12,009 nt of DNA from Pseudomonadota bacterium (GTDB taxonomy: Bacteria > Pseudomonadota > Gammaproteobacteria > Burkholderiales > Thiobacillaceae), in assembly GCA_021847385.1 (NCBI GenBank), contig JAJZTV010000038.1, positions 1-12,009 of the forward strand. The letters are read 5' to 3'. A model generated the notes under the pieces. The model had not been told where the DNA came from, ran no database searches, and saw only the letters and a list, made by a program, of their open reading frames with translations. Positions 1-8,900 of this stretch are shown here, one piece after another; position 1 is the stretch's first letter, and each line of letters begins with the position of its first letter. Both the position numbers and the translations under genes were made by a program.

Positions 1-663
1 ATGGTGAACAAACTCGTCTTGGTGGGCGGCGAATCCTTGCTGCACCCCGAGATCGAGGCCATCCTCGAAGGCGTCATGGCCTTGCCCAAGGTGGGCGTGA
101 TCCATGTCATCACCAACGGTACCGTTATCCCCAAGAGCAAACGAGTGTTCGAGCTCTTGGCCAGTCCGCGCGTGATTGTGGAGATCAGCGGCTACGGCAG
201 TCATATCCCGGTCAAGTTCCAGCGCAATGTGGAGAAGTTCATTGGCAAGCTGCGTGAACTGGGTATCCACCATCGTTACAGCCAGACCCTCCAGTGGTTC
301 GATTTCGGTGGTTTCGAGGATAGAGGCTACTCCCAGGCCGAGTTGGAGCGGGTCTATGACACCTGCTGTTTCGTCTCCAACGATATTTTCAATGGACGCA
401 TGTTCAAGTGCAGTCGTAGCGCCTATGGCACCTTGATTGGCAAGATACCGGATTATCCGGAGGACTATGTGGATATCAGGGCCAATTCAACCGCGGAGGT
501 GCGCCGGCAAGTGGCGGCCTTCCTGGAAAAGAAATGGGTAAAAGTGTGTAACCATTGCAACGGTGCTTCCACTCACGTGATCGAGGCTGGCGTTCAAGTC
601 AAGTTTGTGCGTAAAGCCAAAAGGGCGGATGCTGAATCGCCGCCTCTGCCAGCGATGGTCTGA
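1..663 (+). CDS. Radical SAM enzyme with C-terminal cysteine cluster (5'-truncated by window)
   Basis: This is the C-terminal 220 residues of a radical SAM protein. Residues 9-12 read GGES, matching the GGEP motif that contacts S-adenosylmethionine and normally lies roughly 40 residues after the CxxxCxxC cluster motif. That motif is absent here, so the gene almost certainly starts upstream and the ATG at base 1 is an internal Met. An ITNG segment (residues 37-40) follows, typical of the radical SAM barrel. The C-terminal part has C122/C123, G132 and C137 (a CX9GX4C pattern from C122) and then C183-X2-C186, resembling a SPASM/twitch-type auxiliary iron-sulfur domain. The TGA is 25 nt before the next radical SAM gene, so the two are probably co-transcribed. 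The substrate cannot be read from sequence; a sugar or peptide modification is inferred from context. The superfamily call is firm, the specific function unknown. Confidence 0.85.
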   Translation: MVNKLVLVGGESLLHPEIEAILEGVMALPKVGVIHVITNGTVIPKSKRVFELLASPRVIVEISGYGSHIPVKFQRNVEKFIGKLRELGIHHRYSQTLQWFDFGGFEDRGYSQAELERVYDTCCFVSNDIFNGRMFKCSRSAYGTLIGKIPDYPEDYVDIRANSTAEVRRQVAAFLEKKWVKVCNHCNGASTHVIEAGVQVKFVRKAKRADAESPPLPAMV

Positions 664-677
664 GTGGCCGCAAAGCC

Positions 678-683
678 AGGAGA
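678..683 (+). promoter_or_regulatory. Ribosome binding site deciding the start of the second radical SAM gene
   Basis: AGGAGA lies 5 nt before the ATG at 689. The same frame is open back to an ATG at 605, but that start would overlap the upstream gene by about 60 nt and add 28 residues of non-radical-SAM character with no good Shine-Dalgarno sequence. The site therefore fixes the start at 689. Confidence 0.8.
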
Positions 684-688
684 CGAAC

Positions 689-1717
689 ATGAAAGCTAAT
701 ATCAAACCGAGGATCAATCTGGAGGGCCGGACGCCCTTGCAGGAGGTGATCCCACTGCCCACGCCGTTCGTCTTGTTTGTCGACCCGGTGAATACCTGTA
801 ACTTCAAATGCACCTTCTGTCCGACCGGTGACCATGACCTGATCAAGTCGACTGGCCGCTGGCAGGGCCGGCTGGATTTCGAGGTGTACAAAAAGGTGAT
901 CGACGATCTGGGCGAGTTCGATCAGCCGCTCAAGGTGCTGCGCCTGTACAAGGAAGGCGAGCCCCTGCTGCATACCCGTTTTGCCGATATGGTGCGCTAT
1001 GCCAAGGATAGCGGCCATGTGCAATATATCGACACCACCACCAACGGCTATCTGCTGACGCCGGACAAGGTCAGCCCCATCCTCGATGCCGGCATCGACC
1101 GCATCAATATCTCCGTCGACGGCATGTCAAGCCAGCAGTATTGGGAATTCACCAAAACCCGCGTGGACTTCGACAAGTTCGTCGACAATATCCGCAAGCT
1201 CTACGAGCGCAAGGGCGATTGCGAAATCTGCATCAAGATTCCGGGCGACATCCTGAGCGAGGAAGACCGCCAGCGATTCTTCGATACCTTCGGCGACATC
1301 GCCGACCGGGTGTTCATCGAGAACTTCGCGCCCTGCTGGCCCACCTTCGACGTCGAGGAACGCACCGGCATCCAGATCACCGAAGGCATCTATGGCAATG
1401 CCATCCAGGAGGTGAAGGTATGCCCCTACATCTTCTATTCCATGGCAGTGAATACCGACGGCTCGGTCAGCCTATGCTTCCTGGACTGGGCGCGCAAGCT
1501 GGATATCGGCGATGCCAGGACGCAGTCTCTGAAGGCGATCTGGAACGGCGAGGCGATGCGGAAGCACCGGATAGAGCACTTGAAAGGCCGCCGCAAGGAA
1601 GATCCGACCTGTGCTGCCTGCGGCCAGCTGAGCCATTGCCTGCCGGACAATATCGATACCTATGCGCCCATGTTGCTGAAGCGGTTAGAGGCGACTTCCG
1701 TTAGCGAGGCAGTGTAA
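689..1717 (+). CDS. Radical SAM/SPASM-domain enzyme
   Basis: A 342-residue, complete radical SAM enzyme. The cluster motif is C37-X3-C41-X2-C44 and the GEP motif is at residues 90-92. A TTTNG segment and an INISVDG strand continue the partial TIM barrel. The C-terminal domain has C245-X12-G258-X4-C263, an IWN segment, and C308-X2-C311-X5-C317. This matches the beginning of the SPASM pattern but lacks the later CX3C and final cysteine, so it may carry one auxiliary 4Fe-4S cluster (twitch-like) rather than two. SPASM relatives include peptide-maturing enzymes and sugar or aminoglycoside dehydrogenases. No precursor peptide gene is visible nearby, so a carbohydrate substrate is at least as likely (inference). 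It sits 25 nt after a related but non-identical radical SAM gene and 11 nt before a third. Cytoplasmic; no signal peptide. Confidence 0.93.
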   Translation: MKANIKPRINLEGRTPLQEVIPLPTPFVLFVDPVNTCNFKCTFCPTGDHDLIKSTGRWQGRLDFEVYKKVIDDLGEFDQPLKVLRLYKEGEPLLHTRFADMVRYAKDSGHVQYIDTTTNGYLLTPDKVSPILDAGIDRINISVDGMSSQQYWEFTKTRVDFDKFVDNIRKLYERKGDCEICIKIPGDILSEEDRQRFFDTFGDIADRVFIENFAPCWPTFDVEERTGIQITEGIYGNAIQEVKVCPYIFYSMAVNTDGSVSLCFLDWARKLDIGDARTQSLKAIWNGEAMRKHRIEHLKGRRKEDPTCAACGQLSHCLPDNIDTYAPMLLKRLEATSVSEAV

Positions 1718-1721
1718 GGAG
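1716..1721 (+). promoter_or_regulatory. Ribosome binding site for a GTG start
   Basis: AAGGAG begins inside the TAA stop of the preceding gene and ends 7 nt before the GTG at 1729. It supports GTG as the start of the B12-type radical SAM gene, whose N-terminus then reads directly into the expected ILFIIPP strand. Confidence 0.75.
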
Positions 1722-1728
1722 AAGTAAG

Positions 1729-3429
1729 GTGTCCGAGCGCATACTTTTTATCATCCCACCCTACTTCAACATCGACGACTATCTGCCCGGCAATAATCGA
1801 TCGAGCGTGATGCCGCCATTCACGATTCCCTATGGGATATTGTCGCTGCAGGCTTACATGAAGGCGCACTGCACAACGCCGGTCGAGATCGAGATCATGG
1901 ATCTCAATCTGCCGATGCGGCAGGCGGTGGAAGCCAATGATACCGAGGGATTATTGAGCCACTTCGATGACATGATCGCCGAGCGCGTGCGTGAGTTCAG
2001 GCCCACGATTGCCGGTATTTCCGCCCTGTTCAACATTTCATTCCGTTACATCGGGGATGTGGCGCGCGTGGTTCGACACAACGCGCCCGATGCGCTGATC
2101 GTGGCGGGTGGCGGCTTGCCCTCCGCCGCCTACCAGCAAGTGCTGGAGATGTGTCCCGCGGTGGATGCGATTTGCAAGGGTGAAGGCGAAATCCCCTTGT
2201 GCGACTTGGTTGATGCGGAGGATCGATCCGAGCTGCTCGAACGGCATGCCTCATGGATTACCCGCATGGGCGTGACGGCCGGCAAGATTCCAGGCCATAC
2301 CTTTGTGCAGAACCTGGACGACATCCCAATGCTGGAATATGGGGCTTTGAACCTGGACAACTACAATTCCCGTTCCATAGACAAACGCTATACCGGCGAG
2401 AAAAAACGGGAGATGGCTATTCATACCTCCCGTGGCTGCCCGTTCAAATGTGTCTTCTGTTCCAACCCCTCTTTGCATGGTCATGACGTGCGCGCGATGA
2501 GCGTGGAGCGCGTGGCCTCGGAAGTGCGGCGCATGAAGGAAGAGTATGGCATGACGGTGCTGCTGATCGAGGACGACCACTTCTTCTACGACAAGGCTCG
2601 CGCCAAGGCGGTATTGCGGGCGCTGGTCGAAATGAATGTACGCATCGAGTTTCCCAATGGCGTTGCCGTCTATGCCATCGATGACGAAGTGTCCGAGTTG
2701 TTCAGCAAGGCCGGCGTATCCACGGTCGCCCTGGCGGTCGAGTCCGGCTCGGATTATGTGCTGAACAAGATTATCAAGAAGCCGCTCAAGACCATCATGG
2801 TCAAGGACAAAGTGAAGATGCTGCGTGCGCATGGGGTGCAAAGCCACGTCTTTATCGTGCTTGGGCTACCCGGCGAATTGGACGAGCATCGCCAGCAGAC
2901 CCTCGATCTCCTGCTGGATGTCGGCTTCGATTGGGCGCATGTCTTCTGTGCCGTGCCCATCTTCGGCAGCCGCCTGCACGAAATCTGCGTGGACAAGGGT
3001 TATATCGAGGAGACCAACTTCCTCGATCATGTGAACACCAAATCCGTCATTCGCGCACCCGGTGTCGACCCCGATGAAATCGAACGTGCCGCCTATCAGA
3101 TCAACCTGATGGTGAACTTCGTGCACAACTACAACCTGAAGGCGGGCAACTACGAAACTGCCAAGCGGTATTTCGAGAACGTGGTCAACAAATATCCCAC
3201 GCACGCTTTCGGACACCATGCCCTGGCGCGTGCCTACGAGGGGCTCGGCCAAGCAGAGGCGGCAGCCGAATGCCGTCGACACTTCGAGGAGATCGTGGCC
3301 GGCGACGATTGGTGGCGAGAGCAATCCGAGAACTACGGATTGGTCGACACTGTGCGGGCAAATCTTAAAGGGCATGATCGATTCAGCCTGAAGCGGGCTG
3401 TGGAAATGGCAACGCCCATGGCTTCATGA
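1729..3429 (+). CDS. Cobalamin-binding-type radical SAM enzyme with TPR-like C-terminus
   Basis: A 566-residue protein of the class B (B12-binding domain) radical SAM architecture. Residues 1 to about 165 form a Rossmann-like cobalamin-binding domain, beginning ILFIIPP, with a GGG turn at 127-129 and GEGE at 151-154. It lacks the DxHxxG cobalamin-ligand motif, as many members of this class do. The radical SAM core has C237-X3-C241-X2-C244, an IEDDHFF segment and ESGS at 338-341. Residues about 470-525 form at least one TPR-like helical repeat, which is less usual in this class. Known relatives carry out C- or P-methylations, ring formation or rearrangements; the reaction here is unknown. The start is GTG with a good AAGGAG. 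Its stop overlaps the next start by 4 nt (ATGA), implying translational coupling with the glycosyltransferase and hence a shared pathway. Confidence 0.92.
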   Translation: MSERILFIIPPYFNIDDYLPGNNRSSVMPPFTIPYGILSLQAYMKAHCTTPVEIEIMDLNLPMRQAVEANDTEGLLSHFDDMIAERVREFRPTIAGISALFNISFRYIGDVARVVRHNAPDALIVAGGGLPSAAYQQVLEMCPAVDAICKGEGEIPLCDLVDAEDRSELLERHASWITRMGVTAGKIPGHTFVQNLDDIPMLEYGALNLDNYNSRSIDKRYTGEKKREMAIHTSRGCPFKCVFCSNPSLHGHDVRAMSVERVASEVRRMKEEYGMTVLLIEDDHFFYDKARAKAVLRALVEMNVRIEFPNGVAVYAIDDEVSELFSKAGVSTVALAVESGSDYVLNKIIKKPLKTIMVKDKVKMLRAHGVQSHVFIVLGLPGELDEHRQQTLDLLLDVGFDWAHVFCAVPIFGSRLHEICVDKGYIEETNFLDHVNTKSVIRAPGVDPDEIERAAYQINLMVNFVHNYNLKAGNYETAKRYFENVVNKYPTHAFGHHALARAYEGLGQAEAAAECRRHFEEIVAGDDWWREQSENYGLVDTVRANLKGHDRFSLKRAVEMATPMAS

Positions 3430-4712
3430 GATTGCTGCACATCACGGCTCATCTAGGAGGCGGCGTCGGCAAGGTGTTGTCGCGCTTGGTGGCTGAATCG
3501 CGGCGCAGACTGGATGGCATCCAGCACATCATTGCCTGCTTGGAAGTCCCGGAAAAATCCCAGTTCGTCGAGTACATTCAAGCCGCTGGCGGCCGGCTCT
3601 TGATCTGCCCCAGCCAGGATGAACTGACCGAGGCAATTGCGACGGCCGATATTGTGCAACTGGAGTGGTGGCACCATCCCATCGTGGCGGCCTGGCTTGG
3701 CTCTGGCGAGTTGCCGGCCATGCGCTTGCTGGTCTGGAGCCATGTCTCCGGCCTGCATCCGCCTGAAATCCCGGTGGCTTTTCTCACCGCGCCCCACCGC
3801 TTCCTGTTCACCTCGCCCTGTTCCTGGGAGCATCCCCGCCTGGCCGCGCTGGATGCGAGCGCGCGCGAGCGGATAGGGGCGGTATTCAGCTCGGGCGGTT
3901 TCGACGATATGCCTCCGCCGCCTGAGCGTGCCGAGGGCGGCGTATTGCGTTTCGGCTATGTGGGCACGCTGAACTATGCAAAGCTGCACCCACGGTTGCT
4001 TGATTTCCTGGCTGTGGTGCGCATGCCCGATTTCAAGTTGGCTTTGGTCGGCGACCCGACGACCGGAGAATCGCTCCTGGCCGAGGCACGGGTGCGCGGG
4101 ATTGCCGATCGCCTTGACCTGCGGGGCTATTGCCAGGATGTGCCGGCGCAGCTCGCCGGTTTCGACGTGCTGGTCTATTTGTTGAATCCGCTGCATTACG
4201 GTACGACGGAAAACGCCTTGCTTGAGGCCATGGCCATGGGCGTGGTGCCGGTGGTGTTGGCCAACCCGGCGGAACGGGTGCTGATTCGCCATGGCGAGAC
4301 TGGCCTGATCGTCGATGACCCGCTGTCCTTCGCCGATGCCCTGGATTGGCTGGCCGCGCATCCCGATGAGAAGAAGCGCTTGTCGGAAAATGCGGCGCGT
4401 GAGGTGCGCGAGCGGTTCGCCGTCGGCCGCACGGCTGATGGCTTGATGGAACACTACCGCGCGGTGGTGCAGGAAGCTAGACGGCCGTTCGACTTCCGGC
4501 CGATCTTCGGCGAGACGCCGGCGGACTGGTTCAGGGCTTGCCAAGGCGATGAGGCATGGCGATTCACCGATGATGAAAACACAACCCCGATGCCACGTGG
4601 CCCGCATTTCCTATATGAAAAGACGAAGAGCTCGGCGTTTCATTTCCGGGATTGTTTTCCGTCGGACAAACGCCTGGCCCGCTGGGCCGAGCGCCTGGAG
4701 GCGAGTGCATGA
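3426..4712 (+). CDS. GT-B fold glycosyltransferase (GT4/GT1-like)
   Basis: A 428-residue cytoplasmic glycosyltransferase of GT-B fold. The N-terminus reads LLHITAHLGGGVGK, with the glycine-rich acceptor-side loop of GT4 enzymes. The nucleotide-sugar domain begins around residue 175 with FGYVGTLNY. It has E262 and E267 within the segment ahead of AMAMGVVPVV, a shortened version of the usual EX7E region, then RHGETGLIVDDP, a common GT4 donor-site signature. The last 70-80 residues, rich in Phe, Trp, Asp and Arg, extend past the normal GT-B end and I do not recognise them. The ATG overlaps the previous stop (ATGA) and has no strong Shine-Dalgarno of its own, so translation probably depends on re-initiation. 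The gene also overlaps the downstream methyltransferase by 4 nt. Donor and acceptor are unknown. Confidence 0.9.
   Translation: MRLLHITAHLGGGVGKVLSRLVAESRRRLDGIQHIIACLEVPEKSQFVEYIQAAGGRLLICPSQDELTEAIATADIVQLEWWHHPIVAAWLGSGELPAMRLLVWSHVSGLHPPEIPVAFLTAPHRFLFTSPCSWEHPRLAALDASARERIGAVFSSGGFDDMPPPPERAEGGVLRFGYVGTLNYAKLHPRLLDFLAVVRMPDFKLALVGDPTTGESLLAEARVRGIADRLDLRGYCQDVPAQLAGFDVLVYLLNPLHYGTTENALLEAMAMGVVPVVLANPAERVLIRHGETGLIVDDPLSFADALDWLAAHPDEKKRLSENAAREVRERFAVGRTADGLMEHYRAVVQEARRPFDFRPIFGETPADWFRACQGDEAWRFTDDENTTPMPRGPHFLYEKTKSSAFHFRDCFPSDKRLARWAERLEASA
4697..4701 (+). promoter_or_regulatory. Ribosome binding site deciding the start of the FkbM gene
   Basis: GGAGG ends 7 nt before the ATG at 4709, which overlaps the upstream TGA as ATGA. 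An in-frame ATG at 4652 would give 19 more residues deep inside the upstream gene and has no comparable site, so 4709 is preferred. Confidence 0.8.
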
Positions 4713-5884
4713 GCGAACAGCCATTGCCGGATAGGGATGCGGCCAAGGCATTGCTGCGGCGCTTGTCGACCTTGTCGACGCAATCGCTCGGCCCCTGCGC
4801 GGTCGATCGACCTCTGGTGTTGTATGGGGCCGGCAAGCTGGGCAGGATGGCCGCCGACTTGTTCGACAGCTTGGGGATCGATGTGGCCTATGCCGTTGAC
4901 CGCACGCCGCCCGAGTCTGGCCTGTTGGCGGGACATATCCCCGTCCTGACACCGGATGCGGTGCCCTCGGCCGACAAGGCAAGCCATTTGATCGCTGTCT
5001 GCATCGTCACCGCGTCCTATGACCCTATCCACGATTTCCTGGCCCAGACAGGCTGGCAGCACGTGCAGCCGGTCTACGATGTGCTGGAGGCCTATGCCGA
5101 CCGTTTGCCCATGGGCAACGGCTGGTTTGCCGGCGCCCTGTTGGAACCGGATAGGGGCGAGATCGAGAAGGTGCTCGAACGCTGGGACGACGACGAATCC
5201 CGCGCTGCCCATCTGCAATTCATGGCTTGGCGCGTCGCCAGGCAGGAATGGCGTTTCGACCAAGCGCCGGTACGCATAGACGACCGCTATTTTATCGAGC
5301 CCGTGTTGCGGGCAATGGGCGACAAGGAGTCCTTCCTCGATGCCGGGGCCTACCATGGCGAGGTGCTTGGCCGTTGGCTGCAATGGGTCGGCGGCCAGTT
5401 CGATCGCATTCTGGCGGTCGAGTCGGATCGGGATAATGCGGCGCATTTGCGCGAAACGATTGCCGCCATGCCGAACGAGGTGGCAAACCGGATCAGGGTG
5501 GAGGAGTGCGCCCTGGCGGCGGAAGCAGGCAACCGTCCCTTCGCGCATGGTATGGGCCTGGCCTCCCGGCTGATGCCGGCCGCGGATGACGAGGTGAGGG
5601 CGTGCCGCCTGGATGACCTGGATTTTCCCTTGACCTTCGGGAAGATTCACCTGGAAGGCAGCGAACTCGATGCACTGAAGGGCGGGGCCGAGACGCTGCG
5701 GCGGCAGCGGCCGATCTTGGCGGTGACTGTGTACCATAACCGCGACGGGTTGTGGCGGACTCCGGCATACCTGATGGACTTGTTGCCGAATTACCGATTC
5801 CTGATGCGTTTGCACGCTTGGTGCGGGACCGGGGCGCTGATATATGCCATCCCCAACGAGAAATGGAACGATAATCCGCTCTGA
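4709..5884 (+). CDS. FkbM-family methyltransferase with N-terminal Rossmann-like domain
   Basis: A 391-residue, two-domain protein. Residues about 33-130 look like a small nucleotide-binding Rossmann domain with VLYGAGKLGR (G40-A-G-K-L-G45), as seen at the front of several sugar-modifying enzymes. The C-terminal part is an FkbM-type SAM-dependent methyltransferase: DAGAYHG at 211-217 is motif I, E238 is the acidic residue expected to bind the SAM ribose, and K312-I-H-L-E316-G-S-E319 corresponds to the family's KIDVEGAE motif. The usual Asp is His314 here, an unusual substitution near the active site. FkbM enzymes typically O-methylate hydroxyls on sugars or polyketides, so methylation of a glycan made by the neighbouring glycosyltransferases is the simplest role (inference). 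Translationally coupled to the upstream gene; 41 nt separates it from the giant glycosyltransferase. Confidence 0.9.
   Translation: MSEQPLPDRDAAKALLRRLSTLSTQSLGPCAVDRPLVLYGAGKLGRMAADLFDSLGIDVAYAVDRTPPESGLLAGHIPVLTPDAVPSADKASHLIAVCIVTASYDPIHDFLAQTGWQHVQPVYDVLEAYADRLPMGNGWFAGALLEPDRGEIEKVLERWDDDESRAAHLQFMAWRVARQEWRFDQAPVRIDDRYFIEPVLRAMGDKESFLDAGAYHGEVLGRWLQWVGGQFDRILAVESDRDNAAHLRETIAAMPNEVANRIRVEECALAAEAGNRPFAHGMGLASRLMPAADDEVRACRLDDLDFPLTFGKIHLEGSELDALKGGAETLRRQRPILAVTVYHNRDGLWRTPAYLMDLLPNYRFLMRLHAWCGTGALIYAIPNEKWNDNPL
4762..4779. repeat. Tandem 9-bp repeat inside the FkbM gene
   Basis: CTTGTCGAC occurs twice in direct succession. It lies in the coding sequence near the N-terminus and gives the residue run LSTLST (residues 19-24). 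It looks like a small in-frame tandem duplication in a variable leader segment ahead of the Rossmann-like domain. Confidence 0.7.
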
Positions 5885-5925
5885 TCCGATGTGGCGCGTA
5901 CGACAAACCAAACTGCGAAGACAAG

Positions 5926-8900
5926 ATGGCTAACAAAACCGACCCCGTTGTGAAGGCCAAGGTCAGCATCATCATCCCCACCTACAACTACGGCCGCTTC
6001 CTCGACGAGTGCCTGGCCGCGGTCCATGCCCAGACCTATGGCGACTTCGATGCGCTCATTATCGACAACGCCTCGGAAGACAACACGCAGGAAGTCGTGA
6101 AGCCTTGGCTGGAGCGGGACAAGCGCTTCCGCTACGTCCGCAATGAAAGCAATATCGGCCTGCGTGCCAGCTTGGCCAAGGCATATGCGATGGGCGGTGG
6201 CGAATACGTGGTGATCCTATCGTCCGACGATTATTGGTCACCGGCCTTCCTGGAAAAGACCGTATCGGCGCTGGAAGCGCATCCAGAGTGCAGCTTCGCC
6301 TATGTTGTCTGGCGCATTTTCGTGGACATCCCAGGCCATCCGGCCCATGGCAACGAGATGCCGATCTTCGTTCCCCATGATGCCAGCGGTGTGTACGACG
6401 ACTCCGCCGTGCTGTTGGCTCACAATTGGATCACCAATTCCGCCTGCCTTTTTCGTCGTGAAGTTTGCGATGCCATTGGCGGTATCACCCCAGCCTATCT
6501 CTACCATGTTGGCGACTGGTACCTTTGGATGTGTTTTCTATCCCAAGGCCAGGCCTACTATATTCACGAGCAGCTGGCTCACTACCGTAAGCATGGACGT
6601 GCCGAGACAGAGCGACTGATCGCCGATGATTTGTCGGCCTATGATCATCTGCATTTCTACGATCTGATCTTCCAGTCCGATGCCTGGTCCATGCCTATCC
6701 GTTGGCTGGCCAAGGCCCATCAGTTCAGATGGCTGATGGGCGAGCCATTGATTACCGTTGCCAGAAAGCTCGGTGGCGATTCGGCCATGCCCCTGATGCG
6801 CCAGGCCATCGCGCCACATCGTGAAAATGTACTCGTCGGAGCGGCCAAGGCTGCTCTGGAATACGTGCCGGAGCCAAATTACCTGGATCACCCCGGTAAT
6901 GCGATTGCGCTGCTCTATGAAGTACTGGCCGCCAATCCGGGCAATGCCGAGGCGCGGGACTTGCTTTCTAAACACCGGCCGGAGTTGGATGGGAAACCGC
7001 TCAAACGGCGTCCCCGCGTAGTGGTGTATTCCGGCGAGGAATCGCCTTGGGCCTGTGCGCAAATACGCTTGCTCAGGCCATTCGAGTATCTGGCCGCCGA
7101 CTTCGAGCTGGTATGGGCGACCCACCCCATCTCCGGTGGTCATGTCAGCGACCTGAATATGCTCAAGAGCGCGGACCTCGTGGTGCTGCAGCGCTACTAC
7201 GTGAACAAGACGAACAAGGGCGCCATCGAGACCATCCTGAACTCCGGCCGCCCCGTCGTGTTCGAGCTGGACGAGCTGGTATACGATCTGCCACTGGACA
7301 ACCCCCATTACGACAGCATCCAGCCCAATCAGGCCTATATCCGCTCGGTCGTCGACCGGGTGGATGCAGTCATCGTGTCCACGCCCGCATTGGGCCAGGA
7401 GCTGCAGCAGAGCTGCAAGCCCAAACAGGTCGCGGTATTGCCCAATCTGGTCGATGCAGAGCTGTTCCACGCGCCGGTGCAGACAAGGGCGGAACCCGTC
7501 CGCATCGCCTTGGCAGGCACGCCGACCCACAAGGGCGATTACGCGATGCTGGACGAGGTCATCGAGCGGCTGTTGAAGAAATATCCCAGCCGCTTGCTGT
7601 TCGTCTTCATCGGCGTGGTGCCGGGTCGTTGGCAGGGTCACCCCGCTGTGGCGCAGATCGAGTTCATTTCCGATTACCTCATCTACGCCAAGTATTTGCT
7701 GAAATTCGAACTCGACATCGCGCTCGTGCCGCTGAAGGATGACAGTAAGTTCAACCGCTGCAAGAGCAACATCAAGTGGCTGGAATATTCGGCGGCTGGT
7801 ATCGCCGGGGTCTATTCCGACAAGGAGCCCTATGCCTGCATCCGGCATGGCGAGACCGGCCTCAAGGTGGACAACAGCGCCGATGCCTGGTTCTCCGCGG
7901 TATGCGAGCTGGTCGATAACCCGGAAAAGCGCCAGGCGATCGCACTTGCTGCCCAGCACGAGGTCGAGGAGGCGTATTCGCTGCAGAAGCAGGGCCACCG
8001 CTATGCGCAGTGTTACGAGTATCTGCTCTCGTTAAGCACGGCGGAAGTGCCGGTGGAGAACCAGGATCGCCCCGCCGAGGCCTCACCGGCTCGGTCCGAG
8101 CCGGTGAGGCTCCAGCCCGCCCAGGGGCAGCCGATCGACTTATATCAACTATGGCAATCCGCGCACGCCTACCAGGATAGGGATGTGTTATGGATCGCCG
8201 AGCGGATCGCCGCCTTGGCCTCGCCGCCTTTGTTCCACCTCGCCGTCATCCTGCCGGAGGAGAATGGCGAATGGCTGGTGAATACCATCGAGGCCATCGC
8301 GAATCAGTTCTACAAGCGCTGGCGGCTTACGGTCGTGGCAAACATGCCGGAGCCAGAGTCTTTTGCCGGGCTGGAGATCATTCGCTGGGTGCAATTGGCG
8401 GACGAAAGGCCGTTGCAGGCGGTCAACAAGGCCCTGCAGGAGGTCGAGGCGGATTGGGTCGGCATGGTGGAAGCAGGCGACAGGATCGCGCCGCATGGGC
8501 TCTTCGCCCTGGCCGACAAGATCGACCGCCATCCGGAATGGTCGGCGCTCTATACCGACGAGGACAGCCTGGATGACACAGGCAATCGCTCGACCCCTTT
8601 CTTCAAACCCGATTTCGATCTGGACATGCTGCGCTCGGCCTCGTTCGCCATGGGTGGCCTGTTCATGCTCAAACGCGAGCTGCATCGGCAGTTGGGTGGT
8701 TTCAGGCCAGAGATGGAGGGCGTCGAATACTACGACCTGCAATTGCGCGTCTATGAATCGGCCGGCGATGCGGGTATCGGCCACGTGGCCGATGTGCTCT
8801 ATCACCGGTTTGCCGGGGGCGGCCATTGCACACGCGGTCTGGATGAGCTAACGACCGCGCGTCAGCAGGCGGTCGAGGAACACTTGGCGCGTTGCGGCCT

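Noticed and set aside
1..663. Treating the ATG at base 1 as a true start
   Set aside because: The protein would begin only eight residues before the GGEP-type motif and lack the CxxxCxxC cluster that defines the superfamily, so a window-edge truncation is far more likely.
3453..4607. 384-residue open frame on the - strand opposite the GT-B gene
   Set aside because: It mirrors the GT4-type gene and has His/Gln/Arg-rich composition with no recognised motif.
4640..5911. 423-residue open frame on the - strand opposite the FkbM gene
   Set aside because: The + strand carries complete FkbM motifs, a good ribosome binding site and operon overlap. The antisense product has no domain character and no proper start context.
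6538..7998. 486-residue open frame on the - strand opposite the giant glycosyltransferase
   Set aside because: It lies wholly opposite a strongly supported coding region with clear glycosyltransferase motifs. Its product is rich in His, Gln, Arg and Gly with no recognisable domain, as expected from the complement of GC-rich codons.
8080..8110. Reading the coding-region palindrome as a transcription terminator
   Set aside because: No T-run follows, the reading frame continues through it, and the protein downstream shows conserved GT2 motifs, so transcription must pass.
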